Source: an uncultured Polyangiaceae bacterium (lineage in GTDB: Bacteria; Myxococcota_A; Polyangia; Polyangiales; Houyiibacteriaceae). From it: DNA of 10,306 nt. The notes beneath the pieces are model-generated. The model had not been told where the DNA came from and made no database searches. It was given only the letters and a program-made list of their open reading frames with translations. Of this stretch, positions 1 through 6,609 are shown piece after piece. Numbering within the stretch: position 1 is the stretch's first letter; every line of letters begins with the position of its first letter. The translations under genes were made by a program, and so were the position numbers. The stretch is taken from positions 1 through 10,306 of the forward strand of contig CAMYJN010000040.1 in assembly GCA_947258625.1 (NCBI GenBank). The letters are read 5' to 3'.

Positions 1-2
1 AA

Positions 3-344
3 ATCTACGAGCCTCCCGTCTGCAAGAAGCGGAAGAAGGAAGAGTGCCCCAAGGTTGCCGCGCCGCACATGTTCATCGCCGACACGGCGGACCAGACCGA
101 CCGCGCCGAGCAATTGCTCGTAGTCGGGTACGCGGACAACCAGGAACAGCTTCAGCGCGCACGTCGCGGCCGCAAGACCACCACCATCGCGGGTGAGGTC
201 GTGGTGCCGAGAGACCTCGCGGTCGGGAACAAGGTTCGGGTGAAGGGTCACTTCACGCTGATTTCGTCCGGCGGGTTCAACACGAGCAACGGGCTGTTGG
301 AATACGCGTCGCACGAGACGCTCGCCAAGGGCTCGGCGAACTAG
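3..344 (+). CDS. 3' part of an unrecognised protein (5' end outside window)
   Basis: The frame is open from the left edge to a TAG at 342-344, giving 113 visible residues. An ATG lies at 69, but it has no Shine-Dalgarno sequence and the frame upstream of it is also open and codes plausibly, so I treat the gene as entering from outside the window. The visible part begins with a basic cluster flanked by two cysteines (VCKKRKKEEC, fragment residues 6-15). It ends with a stretch rich in predicted beta strands (AGEVVVPRDLAVGNKVRVKG and following), which reads like a small OB-like or beta-barrel domain. I do not recognise the family. Its stop codon abuts the stop of the opposite-strand DUF4340 gene with no spacer. 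There is no sign of frameshift, and codon use is GC-rich like its neighbours. Confidence 0.7.
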   Translation: MYEPPVCKKRKKEECPKVAAPHMFIADTADQTDRAEQLLVVGYADNQEQLQRARRGRKTTTIAGEVVVPRDLAVGNKVRVKGHFTLISSGGFNTSNGLLEYASHETLAKGSAN

Positions 345-953
345 TCAGGGCGCGGCAACGCCCGCATCGGGCTCAGCGACGAGTAGGTCCGAAAGGTCCG
401 GTGCGCCGGCATCGCCCTCGAGCTCGAACGCGTCTGCACTGCGCTCGAAAAGCGCGACCACGTCTTTTCCGACGACAGAGATCTGTCGACGGTCGTCGAT
501 TCGAACGTAGCCGCCTCCGTCGACCGGAGCGCCCGAACCGAGTGAAATGCGCACCTTCGCGCGCCCCATCTCGAAGCTGACCTCCGCCTTGGGCGTTTCC
601 ATGCCGAAATTCTGGAGGTCTTCGGGGCTTGGGCTTTGAAGCGTGCGAACCGGGATCGCGAACTCCCAGTTTCGAAGGTAGTCCTCGATGACTTCAGGGT
701 CGGCGGGCGCTTCTCTCGGCTCTTCGAGCGTCCACGCTTCATCGAAACCCTCGCCCGTTCGGACCAGCGCGACGCGCTCGTCGCCGGAAGCAATTCGAAC
801 GCGGGTGATCCGCTCCCGGACAACCGCCTCCAACAGCAAGCCGGACCGGGACTCGATTTCTTTGCGCCCCGGGCCGCCGCGCTCGAACAGCATCACGTAG
901 GCGAACAGGACGGCCGCCACGACGAGCAAAACGATCGGCGTGCGCGCGCTCAT
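345..953 (-). CDS. DUF4340 domain-containing membrane-anchored protein (last gene of Gld-like ABC operon)
   Basis: The product has 202 residues. One N-terminal transmembrane segment (about residues 6-23) is followed by a soluble domain, presumably periplasmic. The pattern matches DUF4340 proteins: a 'W.LEEP' strand (AWTLEEP, 73-79), a helix after ADPEVIEDYL, 'EDLQNFGMETP' (111-121), and 'ISLGSGAPVDGGGYVRIDD' (136-154). The C-terminus is an acidic, Ala/Pro-rich tail. I place the start at the ATG at 953 because it forms an ATGA overlap with the stop of the upstream gldG-like gene and has GAGG five bases upstream; an in-frame TTG at 971 is less likely. DUF4340 genes commonly lie directly downstream of GldG-type genes. 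The biochemical role is unknown. About 200 residues is short for the family, where many members are 300 residues or more. Confidence 0.85.
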   Translation of the reverse strand: MSARTPIVLLVVAAVLFAYVMLFERGGPGRKEIESRSGLLLEAVVRERITRVRIASGDERVALVRTGEGFDEAWTLEEPREAPADPEVIEDYLRNWEFAIPVRTLQSPSPEDLQNFGMETPKAEVSFEMGRAKVRISLGSGAPVDGGGYVRIDDRRQISVVGKDVVALFERSADAFELEGDAGAPDLSDLLVAEPDAGVAAP

Positions 954-2446
954 GAGCGCCTCGACCACCAAACGCCAAAGCCAGCAATCAGCGCGGCCAG
1001 CGGTAGAAGAACGACGACGCGGAACAAGAGGTTTTGCAGATCGGCGTCGCTCATGATCACCGCGCGGGCGTTGGTCTTCCGCGGCGCGATGTTGATTAGA
1101 GCCTCCCGCTGCGTGAGCCAGCCGACGGCCGACGACAGCAGGTCGATGTTCGAAAGCTGTGGGTTCTCGAGCAGCTCGGAGCTCATCCAGTCGCTGTCGC
1201 CCATCACCAGCAATCGGCCGGGGGTCGGGCCATCGGCCTTCACCGCCTGGAGGTCATCACCGAGCGGCGGGACGTACTCCCAGGCGACCGCCAGCGGCAC
1301 GGCGCCGGGCGGCGTCGGTTTGCCCTTGGCGTTTGGGTCGAGGGCGCGCTTCAGGTCGGTCTCCGCCACGGCCGCTGGACTCGTGCGGAAGAGAATCTCG
1401 GTGTCGCTACCATCGGCGACGTCGACCGAGCGGGCAACCGCCAGGAGGATCCCCCCGCCGCGCTTTCGGATGGTGTCGACGAGGCGATGGTTGCCGACGT
1501 TGGTCACGAGGAACAGGTCGCCGGGGTTGCCAGGGAGCTGCTGCGCGGTGTCGTTTTCGATGACGAGATCCACACCGACGATGATCCCCCGCGCTTCGAG
1601 TTCGCTCTCAAAGCCCGTCCCCGTCAGCTTCTCCTTTTTGAGAACGGGGTCGAACGTCAGGAGCAGGTTCCCGCCCGAGGCGAGGTACCGCTCGACGATG
1701 CCAACCTCTTCTTTGGAGAAGGGCCGCTGCGGGCTGATGACGAAGAGCGCGTCGCAGGTTTCCGGAACATCGCCGGTACGAATCTCGAAGGGCTCGACTT
1801 CGATCTTTTCCCATTCGAGCTCGCGTGCCACCGGGTCGAAGCTGCGCTCTCCGTAGGCTCCAACCTCCCACTCGCCGTGCCCTGTCGCCACGCAGACCTT
1901 GTTGGGCTCGCCCGTGGTCACCTCGAGGATCGCTCCGGTGAGGGCACGCTCGGACTGCAGGTCGAGCTTGTGCCCGTCGGCGTCCTCGAAGGTCTCGAAG
2001 TCTTCGACGATGAGCTGATGGCGCTCGACTTTCCATTTGCGCTCGCCGCTCGTGACGACCACCGGCACTTGCGAAAGCGTCACGTCTCCGGCAAGCCAGC
2101 TGTCGATTCCGAACTTGTCGGCGAGCACCTGGTAGCGTGCGCGGTCGCGATCGGGGTCGACCCATTCCACTCGGATTCGGTCGGTGACCGCTTTGTATTC
2201 CTCGAGCAAGGTCTCGACGTCGGCGAAGTCCTGCTCGTCGCGTCCGAGGAAGACGTAGATGTCGACGTCCTGGTCGAGCTCCTTCAAGGCCTGCTGGCTG
2301 CGGTCCGAAAGCGTGAACAGGCTGTGGCTGGTCCAGTCCCATCGCTTGTAGTGACGGGACGAGATGTAATTGACGAGGACCACGACCACGAGGCCGAGCA
2401 CCGCGGTCAGCAAGAGGTTCAAGCGTGCGCGCGGCTGGGCGCTCAT
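950..2446 (-). CDS. GldG-family ABC transporter auxiliary protein
   Basis: The product has 498 residues. An N-terminal transmembrane helix (about 9-27) precedes a large extracytoplasmic region, and a second transmembrane helix (about 472-493) ends in WWSRRS. Recognisable features are the family's opening segment 'RWDWTSHSLFTLSDRSQQAL' (35-54), GHGE (189-192), 'GGNLLLTFDP' (258-267) and 'LLVMGDSDW' (412-420). This is the layout of GldG/ABC_transp_aux proteins, which accompany GldF-like permeases. In gliding Bacteroidetes GldA/F/G are linked to motility; in other bacteria the substrate and role are not established. The start ATG at 2446 overlaps the permease stop as ATGA, and GAGGAGG (plus-strand 2452-2458) lies five bases upstream, so the start is well supported. 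I leave the gene symbol blank because a gliding role is not shown here. Confidence 0.9.
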   Translation of the reverse strand: MSAQPRARLNLLLTAVLGLVVVVLVNYISSRHYKRWDWTSHSLFTLSDRSQQALKELDQDVDIYVFLGRDEQDFADVETLLEEYKAVTDRIRVEWVDPDRDRARYQVLADKFGIDSWLAGDVTLSQVPVVVTSGERKWKVERHQLIVEDFETFEDADGHKLDLQSERALTGAILEVTTGEPNKVCVATGHGEWEVGAYGERSFDPVARELEWEKIEVEPFEIRTGDVPETCDALFVISPQRPFSKEEVGIVERYLASGGNLLLTFDPVLKKEKLTGTGFESELEARGIIVGVDLVIENDTAQQLPGNPGDLFLVTNVGNHRLVDTIRKRGGGILLAVARSVDVADGSDTEILFRTSPAAVAETDLKRALDPNAKGKPTPPGAVPLAVAWEYVPPLGDDLQAVKADGPTPGRLLVMGDSDWMSSELLENPQLSNIDLLSSAVGWLTQREALINIAPRKTNARAVIMSDADLQNLLFRVVVLLPLAALIAGFGVWWSRRS

Positions 2447-3186
2447 CCGTGCCTCCTCGCCTTCATCGCTCCAATGCTCAGACCGACGGCCAGGACCGCG
2501 AGCGAAAGATCAAAGACCAGGTACCGGGTGTCGATGACGCCCTTGGCGAAGCTCTGCATGTGGCCGAGCATGCTCACATAGCCGCAGACCTCGCGCGCGG
2601 TCCCGTCGAGGACGAATTCGCCGATGCCCACTGTGAACAGGACGCCTAGCGTCACGAAGGCGAGGACGGCCGCCACGATTTGAGTGGGCGCCAGCACGCT
2701 CATCAGCAAGCCCACGGCCATGAAGTACGCGCCCAGACAGAAGATGCCGAAGTAGCTGGCGGTGACCGCTCCCCAATCGACGCTGCCGTGCTGGCTCATG
2801 ATCCAGGCGTAGATGAGCGTCGGGAGCCAGAGCACGCACCAGATGACGAGCGAGGCGGCGTACTTGCCGAGAATCACCGAGCTCTCCGAGACCGGCGCGG
2901 TCATCAAGGTTTCGATGGTTCCGGCCTGCTTTTCACCGGCGACCAGGCGCATCGTCAAGACCGGCACGAACACCAGAAGCGGGATGAAGAAGAGTGCGCT
3001 TCCGCCGAAAAAGCCGGACAGTGGACTCGATGCGCCCGAGGAGACGGCGTTGCGGGCGTAGAACTCGGTGAGCATCCAAAACCAGACGCCGTTCCAAATC
3101 AGCCACGACGTGAGCACGACATACGCCAGTGGCGAGACGAAGAACGATGCCAGTTCCCGCTTCAGGACGACCCACGCGCTCCTCAC
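2443..3186 (-). CDS. ABC-2 type permease, GldF-like
   Basis: This is a 247-residue polytopic membrane protein with about six transmembrane segments (roughly 20-42, 62-80, 108-130, 142-164, 168-190 and 222-240). The diagnostic block after the second segment, 'LTMRLVAGEKQAGTIETLMT' (77-96) followed by APVS, is the typical cytoplasmic loop of GldF/ABC-2 permeases, where the coupling helix contacts the ATPase. 'HMQSFAKGVIDTRYLVFDLS' (209-228) is also characteristic. It should form the membrane channel of the complex with the ATPase encoded just upstream. The start codon is GTG at 3186, overlapping the ATPase stop as GTGA, with GGGAGG (plus-strand 3191-3196) four bases upstream. The length is normal for the family and no damage is seen. 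Confidence 0.92.
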   Translation of the reverse strand: MRSAWVVLKRELASFFVSPLAYVVLTSWLIWNGVWFWMLTEFYARNAVSSGASSPLSGFFGGSALFFIPLLVFVPVLTMRLVAGEKQAGTIETLMTAPVSESSVILGKYAASLVIWCVLWLPTLIYAWIMSQHGSVDWGAVTASYFGIFCLGAYFMAVGLLMSVLAPTQIVAAVLAFVTLGVLFTVGIGEFVLDGTAREVCGYVSMLGHMQSFAKGVIDTRYLVFDLSLAVLAVGLSIGAMKARRHG

Positions 3187-3896
3187 GAGGCCTCCCGCGC
3201 AGCGCCGGCTGTCGTTAGCTCGGCGAACACCTCTTCGAGGCTAGTCTCCGCATCACCGGGCACGAGGTCGGCGACCTTCTGGCCTTCGCGAATGATGATG
3301 ACCCGGTCGCAGACCGCGTCCACCTCGGACAAAATGTGGGTCGAGAGCAGGACCGTCTTTTTGCCGCCAAAGCTGCGGACGAGCTCGCGAAACTGCCGAA
3401 CCTGATTCGGGTCCAAGCCCGACGTCGGCTCGTCGAGGATCAAGATCGGTGGATCGGCGATGAGCGCTTCGGCAAGACCGACGCGTTGGCGGTAGCCTTT
3501 GGAGAGCTGGCCGACGATTCGAGTCCGAGCGTCCGCGACGCCGGCAAGCTCCAGACAGCGGTCGACCGCCGCCGTGATGTTGGGGACCCCCTTCAGCTGG
3601 CCCCGGTGGCGCAGGTACTCCTGGACGCGCATCTCGTGGTACAAAGGCACCCCTTCGGGCATGTATCCCATCCGCTCTCGGGCTTGAATCGAGCTTCGGA
3701 CGGCGTCGATGCCGTCGATTCGAATCTCGCCTGAGCTCGGCGCGAGGTAGCCAGTCAGCATGCGGAGGGTCGTGCTCTTGCCGGCTCCGTTGGGACCGAG
3801 AAATCCAACAATCTCCCCAGGTTCCACCCGAAAGGACACATCGTTTACCGCGAGTCGGCTGCCGTACAGCCTGCTGAGCCCTTCGACTTCAATCAC
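3183..3896 (-). CDS. ABC transporter ATP-binding protein, GldA-like
   Basis: This is a 237-residue nucleotide-binding subunit with all the core motifs: Walker A GPNGAGKST (34-42), ABC signature LSKGYRQRVGLA (131-142), Walker B ILILDEP (151-157), D-loop SGLDP (159-163) and H-loop STH (H187). At the Q-loop position there is MPEG (79-82), with Glu rather than Gln, a substitution I associate with GldA/ABC-2 ATPases. It powers the GldF-like permease encoded next to it. This is the first gene of the four-gene minus-strand operon. Its start is the GTG at 3896; no ATG lies nearby in frame, and the upstream sequence (GAGCAAGAT) is only a weak ribosome site. The promoter must lie in, or near, the 118-bp divergent spacer shared with the deacetylase gene. 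Confidence 0.95.
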   Translation of the reverse strand: MIEVEGLSRLYGSRLAVNDVSFRVEPGEIVGFLGPNGAGKSTTLRMLTGYLAPSSGEIRIDGIDAVRSSIQARERMGYMPEGVPLYHEMRVQEYLRHRGQLKGVPNITAAVDRCLELAGVADARTRIVGQLSKGYRQRVGLAEALIADPPILILDEPTSGLDPNQVRQFRELVRSFGGKKTVLLSTHILSEVDAVCDRVIIIREGQKVADLVPGDAETSLEEVFAELTTAGAAREAS

Positions 3897-4014
3897 ATCT
3901 TGCTCGTTGGGCGCACGGGGTACTCGATGCGATCAAGCCTTGCAACTGCAGACCTGTCCAGGTTCTGCGGCTTTTTCGCATCGGCCGGCTGCGCTTCCTT
4001 ACGATCCAATCGAG
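3897..4014. promoter_or_regulatory. Divergent spacer between ABC operon and deacetylase gene
   Basis: These 118 bases separate a minus-strand GTG start (3896) from a plus-strand ATG start (4015), so promoters for both directions should lie here. I find no convincing -35/-10 pair on either strand. A TTGCAA at 3940-3945 is the best -35-like element, but neither strand has a good -10 at 16-18 bases. The spacer does contain an imperfect inverted repeat followed by a T-tract, listed separately. Function is inferred from gene orientation only. Confidence 0.4.
3948..3976 (+). terminator. Imperfect hairpin plus T5 tract, terminator- or attenuator-like
   Basis: The left arm GCAGACCTG (3948-3956) pairs with the right arm CAGGTTCTGC (3959-3968), giving nine pairs with one bulged base. 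The inner G-C pair would probably open to leave a GTCC loop. GGC and TTTTT (3972-3976) follow. Read on the plus strand this resembles an intrinsic terminator, and it sits 38 bases before the deacetylase start. It could stop antisense transcription out of the ABC operon region, attenuate the deacetylase transcript, or simply be a dyad operator. The T-tract is short, so chance is possible. Confidence 0.3.
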
Positions 4015-4995
4015 ATGTCCCCCATCCCCTGGAAGGTTCGCTTGAGCGCGTGCGTGCTTGCCCTGGTTGCCGGAGGCTCGCTCGCCGGCGCGACCGAGAT
4101 GCGCCGCCCGCCGATCGCCCTCGACCCGATCACGATCCGCCCGTCTCCTGTTTTCGAACCGGTCCACCAGGAGCCGGGGCCTGACGTGCCTGGCGTCGTC
4201 CCCATCATCGATGACGACGTAACCGGCTCGCGCTTCCCGAGCGGGCTGACGATTCACGGCGGCAGCAAGCACCGCACGATTCTTTTCACCTTCGATGACG
4301 GCCCATCGAGCCGAACCACGCCGCGTCTCCTCGACCTGCTCGACGATCTCGGCATCAAGGCGCTGTTCTTCGTGACCAGCGAAAGCTTTGGCAATGGAAA
4401 CCCCTACGAGCGGCGGCACGCCGGAATCGTTGGCGAGATCGTTCGGCGGGGGCACGTCGTCGGGAGCCACACCGAGACCCACCGTCAGCTACCCCTGCTC
4501 GGCAACGAAGAAATTCAAGCGGAGCTGGCCATCACCGAGCGAAAGCTCCGCAGGGCGATCGGCCGAACGCCCAGATTGATTCGTCCGCCCGGCGGCGCCC
4601 TCTCGAAGCGCGTCGAGGGATTGCTCGGAGAGCTCGGTTATACGAGCGTCATGTGGGCGGTTTATGCCGGTGATTTGGAGGCGAAGACGCCCGAAGACGT
4701 GGTTCGAACCTTCTTTCGGGTCCTCGACCGGCGCGAGCGCGAGACGGGGGACCGTGGTGGCATCGTGCTGATGCACGACACCAAGCGCCACAGCCTCGAT
4801 GCGCTCCCTCGCCTGGTACGGGCGCTCCAAAAGCGCAACTGCGCGCTGCTCGAACGAGGCGAAGAACTCTACGACATCGTCGACGACCTCGGCTACTTCA
4901 TCCCCGGCCATGAGCCGGACCAAACGCTCGAGGAGCGCCAAGAAGAGCTCGAGCGCGCTGCGCGGCGGGCCTGCAACACGATTGCGCTTCGGTAG
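4015..4995 (+). CDS. Secreted NodB-type polysaccharide deacetylase (CE4 family)
   Basis: The product has 326 residues. An N-terminal signal peptide (basic KVR, hydrophobic core about 9-24, likely cleavage near AGA-TE) sends it out of the cytoplasm. A Pro-rich spacer leads into a CE4/NodB domain from about 86 to 290. Motif 1 is TFDDGP (92-97, D94/D95), motif 2 SHTETH (151-156, metal ligands H152 and H156), motif 3 RPPGG (190-194), motif 4 W214 to D220, and motif 5 VLMHD (251-255, H254). All catalytic and metal-binding positions are present, so it should be an active metal-dependent de-N-acetylase or deacetylase acting on a cell-envelope or extracellular polysaccharide. The exact substrate cannot be read from sequence. 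The C-terminus is a charged helix (from about 300). The frame is open further upstream, but 4015 is the only start placing a signal peptide at the N-terminus. The ribosome site is weak. Confidence 0.9.
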   Translation: MSPIPWKVRLSACVLALVAGGSLAGATEMRRPPIALDPITIRPSPVFEPVHQEPGPDVPGVVPIIDDDVTGSRFPSGLTIHGGSKHRTILFTFDDGPSSRTTPRLLDLLDDLGIKALFFVTSESFGNGNPYERRHAGIVGEIVRRGHVVGSHTETHRQLPLLGNEEIQAELAITERKLRRAIGRTPRLIRPPGGALSKRVEGLLGELGYTSVMWAVYAGDLEAKTPEDVVRTFFRVLDRRERETGDRGGIVLMHDTKRHSLDALPRLVRALQKRNCALLERGEELYDIVDDLGYFIPGHEPDQTLEERQEELERAARRACNTIALR

Positions 4996-5613
4996 CTAGT
5001 CGCGCGTCGCCAGGATTCGCCAAACCGGCAGGCCGTCTTCGAGCGCGCGCTTCTCTCGATTCGAGCGGGCGCCAAACGGGTTCACGCCGACGTAGCCCCC
5101 GCCCGAAGCGAGCGTGAAGCCCGGCGTGTCCTGCAGCTGAGCGCGATATTGCTCAGCTCGATGCTCGACGTCGGTCTGGATGAAGAGCTCACCGCCCGGC
5201 GCCATCAGCCGGGCTAGGTCGCCGAGGAGGGCCTCCCCGATGACCCGCCGCTTGTCGTGCCGCTTTTTCCACCAAGGGTCCGGGAAGTGCAGCGCGACCC
5301 GCTCAACCGATCTGCTTGGCTCAGCTCTTTTCAAGATTTCGCGGGCATCTCCGCACAGAATCATCACTTTTTCGATCCCGCGCTTTTCGAGCCGCTCGGC
5401 CGCTTTGTAGGCGAGCTTGGTCTTGACCTCGATGCCGATGATGCGGCTTTCGGGCGCGGCCGCGGTCCGCTCGAACAGCGACAAACCGCGGCCGAAACCG
5501 ATGTCCAGCTCGAGGGGCCCTGATCCCGCGATCAGGTCTTCGAGCAAGAAGCGACCCTCGGGGGCTCTGGGGGCCTGCTCGCGATAGAGCCGGCGTAGGA
5601 CTGAGTCCGACAC
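4996..5613 (-). CDS. trmB: tRNA (guanine(46)-N(7))-methyltransferase TrmB
   Basis: This 205-residue SAM-dependent methyltransferase modifies G46 in the variable loop of tRNAs. The SAM-binding motif is ELDIGFGRG (35-43), with the acidic residue of the next strand in IEVK (61-64) and GDA (88-90) contributing to the cofactor pocket. The family-defining block FPDPWWKKRHDKRR (110-123) is intact, as are TDVEHRAEQY (147-156) and a C-terminal RSNREKR (183-189) at the site of the usual substrate-binding 'T.FE.R' motif. Length is normal. The start is GTG at 5613, supported by AGGGAG (plus-strand 5619-5624) five bases upstream. The gene is convergent with the deacetylase gene (stop codons abut) and divergent from the response regulator gene, so it is probably transcribed alone. 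Confidence 0.95.
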   Translation of the reverse strand: MSDSVLRRLYREQAPRAPEGRFLLEDLIAGSGPLELDIGFGRGLSLFERTAAAPESRIIGIEVKTKLAYKAAERLEKRGIEKVMILCGDAREILKRAEPSRSVERVALHFPDPWWKKRHDKRRVIGEALLGDLARLMAPGGELFIQTDVEHRAEQYRAQLQDTPGFTLASGGGYVGVNPFGARSNREKRALEDGLPVWRILATRD

Positions 5614-5725
5614 CCGCGCTCCCTACCGGCGGCTGCGAATGGCGTCAAACCGGATACGCTCCTTCTTGACCGCCCAGGTGCCGATCGCGTATGCCAGCGA
5701 CATACATCTTGGTGAATGGGGCTTG
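5614..5725. promoter_or_regulatory. Divergent spacer between trmB and response regulator gene
   Basis: These 112 bases lie between the GTG start of trmB and the chosen ATG of the response regulator gene. An ATG at 5639 is in frame with the latter, but it would place an unconserved, weakly hydrophobic 29-residue extension before the receiver domain and would lie upstream of the best promoter candidate. I therefore regard the region as non-coding. A TTGACG on the minus strand (5648-5643) could be a -35 for trmB, but no good -10 follows. Confidence 0.45.
5666..5695 (+). promoter_or_regulatory. Candidate sigma70-type promoter for the response regulator gene
   Basis: TTGACC (5666-5671, five of six consensus bases) is followed after 18 bases by TATGCC (5690-5695, three of six). 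Transcription would start near 5702 and leave a short leader with GGTGA (5711-5715) and GGGG (5718-5721) as ribosome-site candidates before the ATG at 5726. The -10 is weak and the spacing slightly long, so this is a candidate only. Confidence 0.35.
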
Positions 5726-6568
5726 ATGTCGATGAGAATTCTGATCGTCGAAGACAGCGTGACCATGCGAAAGGTCATGGAGATGACTTTCGCAGGCGAG
5801 GACGCGGAGTTGCTGGTCGTGGAAAACGGCGAGCTTGCACTTGAACGAGGGGCTGCATTTGCTCCGGACGTCGCGTTCATCGATTCGTCCCTTCCGGGCA
5901 TCGACGGGTACGAAGTGACTCGTGCGCTCAAGGCCGACCCGGGGCTCTCGGGCACCGCCGTGATTCTCATGGCGAGCCAGCATCGCCCCCTCGATGCGGC
6001 GCGTGCATCCGAAGTCGGCGCAGACGACCACATTCTAAAACCGTTCGACACCCAGGAAGCCATCGACAAAGCAGGCGTGCTGGCGGGCCAAGCCGAAGCC
6101 ACCGGATTCTCCGACATGCCCTCGATTCCGGTGGTCCGTCCCGCGACCACGCCGCCGAGGCCGGTCGCCCAGCGCACCCATCGGCCCACGCCACCACCGC
6201 TGCCCGTGAGTCCCGCGATGCAGCCGGCGCGCCTATCGGGGACCCCGATCAGCGGCGCGCAGGTATCGGTTTCGCCGGGAACGGCCCCCTCGCTTCATGC
6301 TTCGTCGCCGCCTGCGAAGATCGTCTCCGCCCCACCCGACCAGTTTTCATCCGCCCCACCCGCCTCGCCGCTAGAGGCCGCAGGCGCGAGCGAAGCCCTG
6401 TCGCATTCGGTGGTGGCGCGACTCGAAACCCTCGGCCTCACGCCGGACCAGGTCGAAGGCGTGCTCAAGCTCTCGGCCGAAGTCGTGGAGCGCGTGGTTT
6501 GGGAGGTCGTGCCCGAGCTGGCCGAAGCGATGATCCGTGAGGAATTGCACCGTCTCATCGGCGACTGA
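5726..6568 (+). CDS. Response regulator: receiver domain, Pro-rich linker, short helical C-terminal module
   Basis: The product has 280 residues. A CheY-like receiver domain occupies about 3-122: acidic pair E9/D10, phospho-acceptor D53 in FIDSSLPGIDGY, and conserved K105 in LKPF. At the usual Thr position there is Ala83 (followed by Ser84), and at the usual Tyr/Phe position three residues before Lys there is His102. A disordered Pro/Ser/Ala linker follows (about 132-222). A predicted helical segment of about 55 residues ends the protein, including 'VVERVVWEVVPELAEAMIRE' (253-272). No DNA-binding, GGDEF, HD or kinase domain is present, so output is probably by protein-protein contact. From memory, similar C-terminal segments occur in deltaproteobacterial response regulators, but I could not check this. 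No cognate kinase is visible. The start at 5726 is preferred for the GGTGA ten bases upstream; ATG 5732 is also possible. valS follows after 41 bases. Confidence 0.85.
   Translation: MSMRILIVEDSVTMRKVMEMTFAGEDAELLVVENGELALERGAAFAPDVAFIDSSLPGIDGYEVTRALKADPGLSGTAVILMASQHRPLDAARASEVGADDHILKPFDTQEAIDKAGVLAGQAEATGFSDMPSIPVVRPATTPPRPVAQRTHRPTPPPLPVSPAMQPARLSGTPISGAQVSVSPGTAPSLHASSPPAKIVSAPPDQFSSAPPASPLEAAGASEALSHSVVARLETLGLTPDQVEGVLKLSAEVVERVVWEVVPELAEAMIREELHRLIGD
6326..6362 (+). repeat. Short direct repeat in the response regulator linker
   Basis: The 13-base sequence TCCGCCCCACCCG occurs at 6326-6338 and again at 6350-6362, 24 bases (eight codons) apart. It encodes two SAPP units in the low-complexity linker. 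It probably reflects small in-frame duplication in a disordered region rather than a regulatory element. Confidence 0.6.
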
Positions 6569-6609
6569 GGCTTGACTGCCTCGCCATTTCACCGCACACG
6601 GACGGTCGG

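Noticed and set aside
636..1856. Open reading frame of 406 codons on the plus strand across the DUF4340 and GldG-like genes
   Set aside because: It is a Ser/Arg-rich translation with no domain, overlapping two supported genes on the opposite strand.
1487..2581. Open reading frame of 364 codons on the plus strand opposite the GldG-like gene
   Set aside because: It lies antisense to a well-supported gene and spans the permease/GldG overlap; the composition is that of a mirror frame.
4042..4053. Possible lipobox LSAC in the deacetylase signal sequence (Cys13)
   Set aside because: It comes only a few residues after the basic region with no hydrophobic stretch before it; the hydrophobic core continues past the Cys, so an ordinary signal peptide fits better.
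5639..5725. N-terminal extension of the response regulator from ATG 5639
   Set aside because: It lacks a ribosome site, adds 29 residues before the first receiver strand, and would start upstream of the best promoter candidate.
6569..6609. TTGACT (6572-6577) as a possible -35 for a separate valS promoter
   Set aside because: No -10-like sequence occurs 16-18 bases downstream; no leader features such as a T-box fit in 41 bases.
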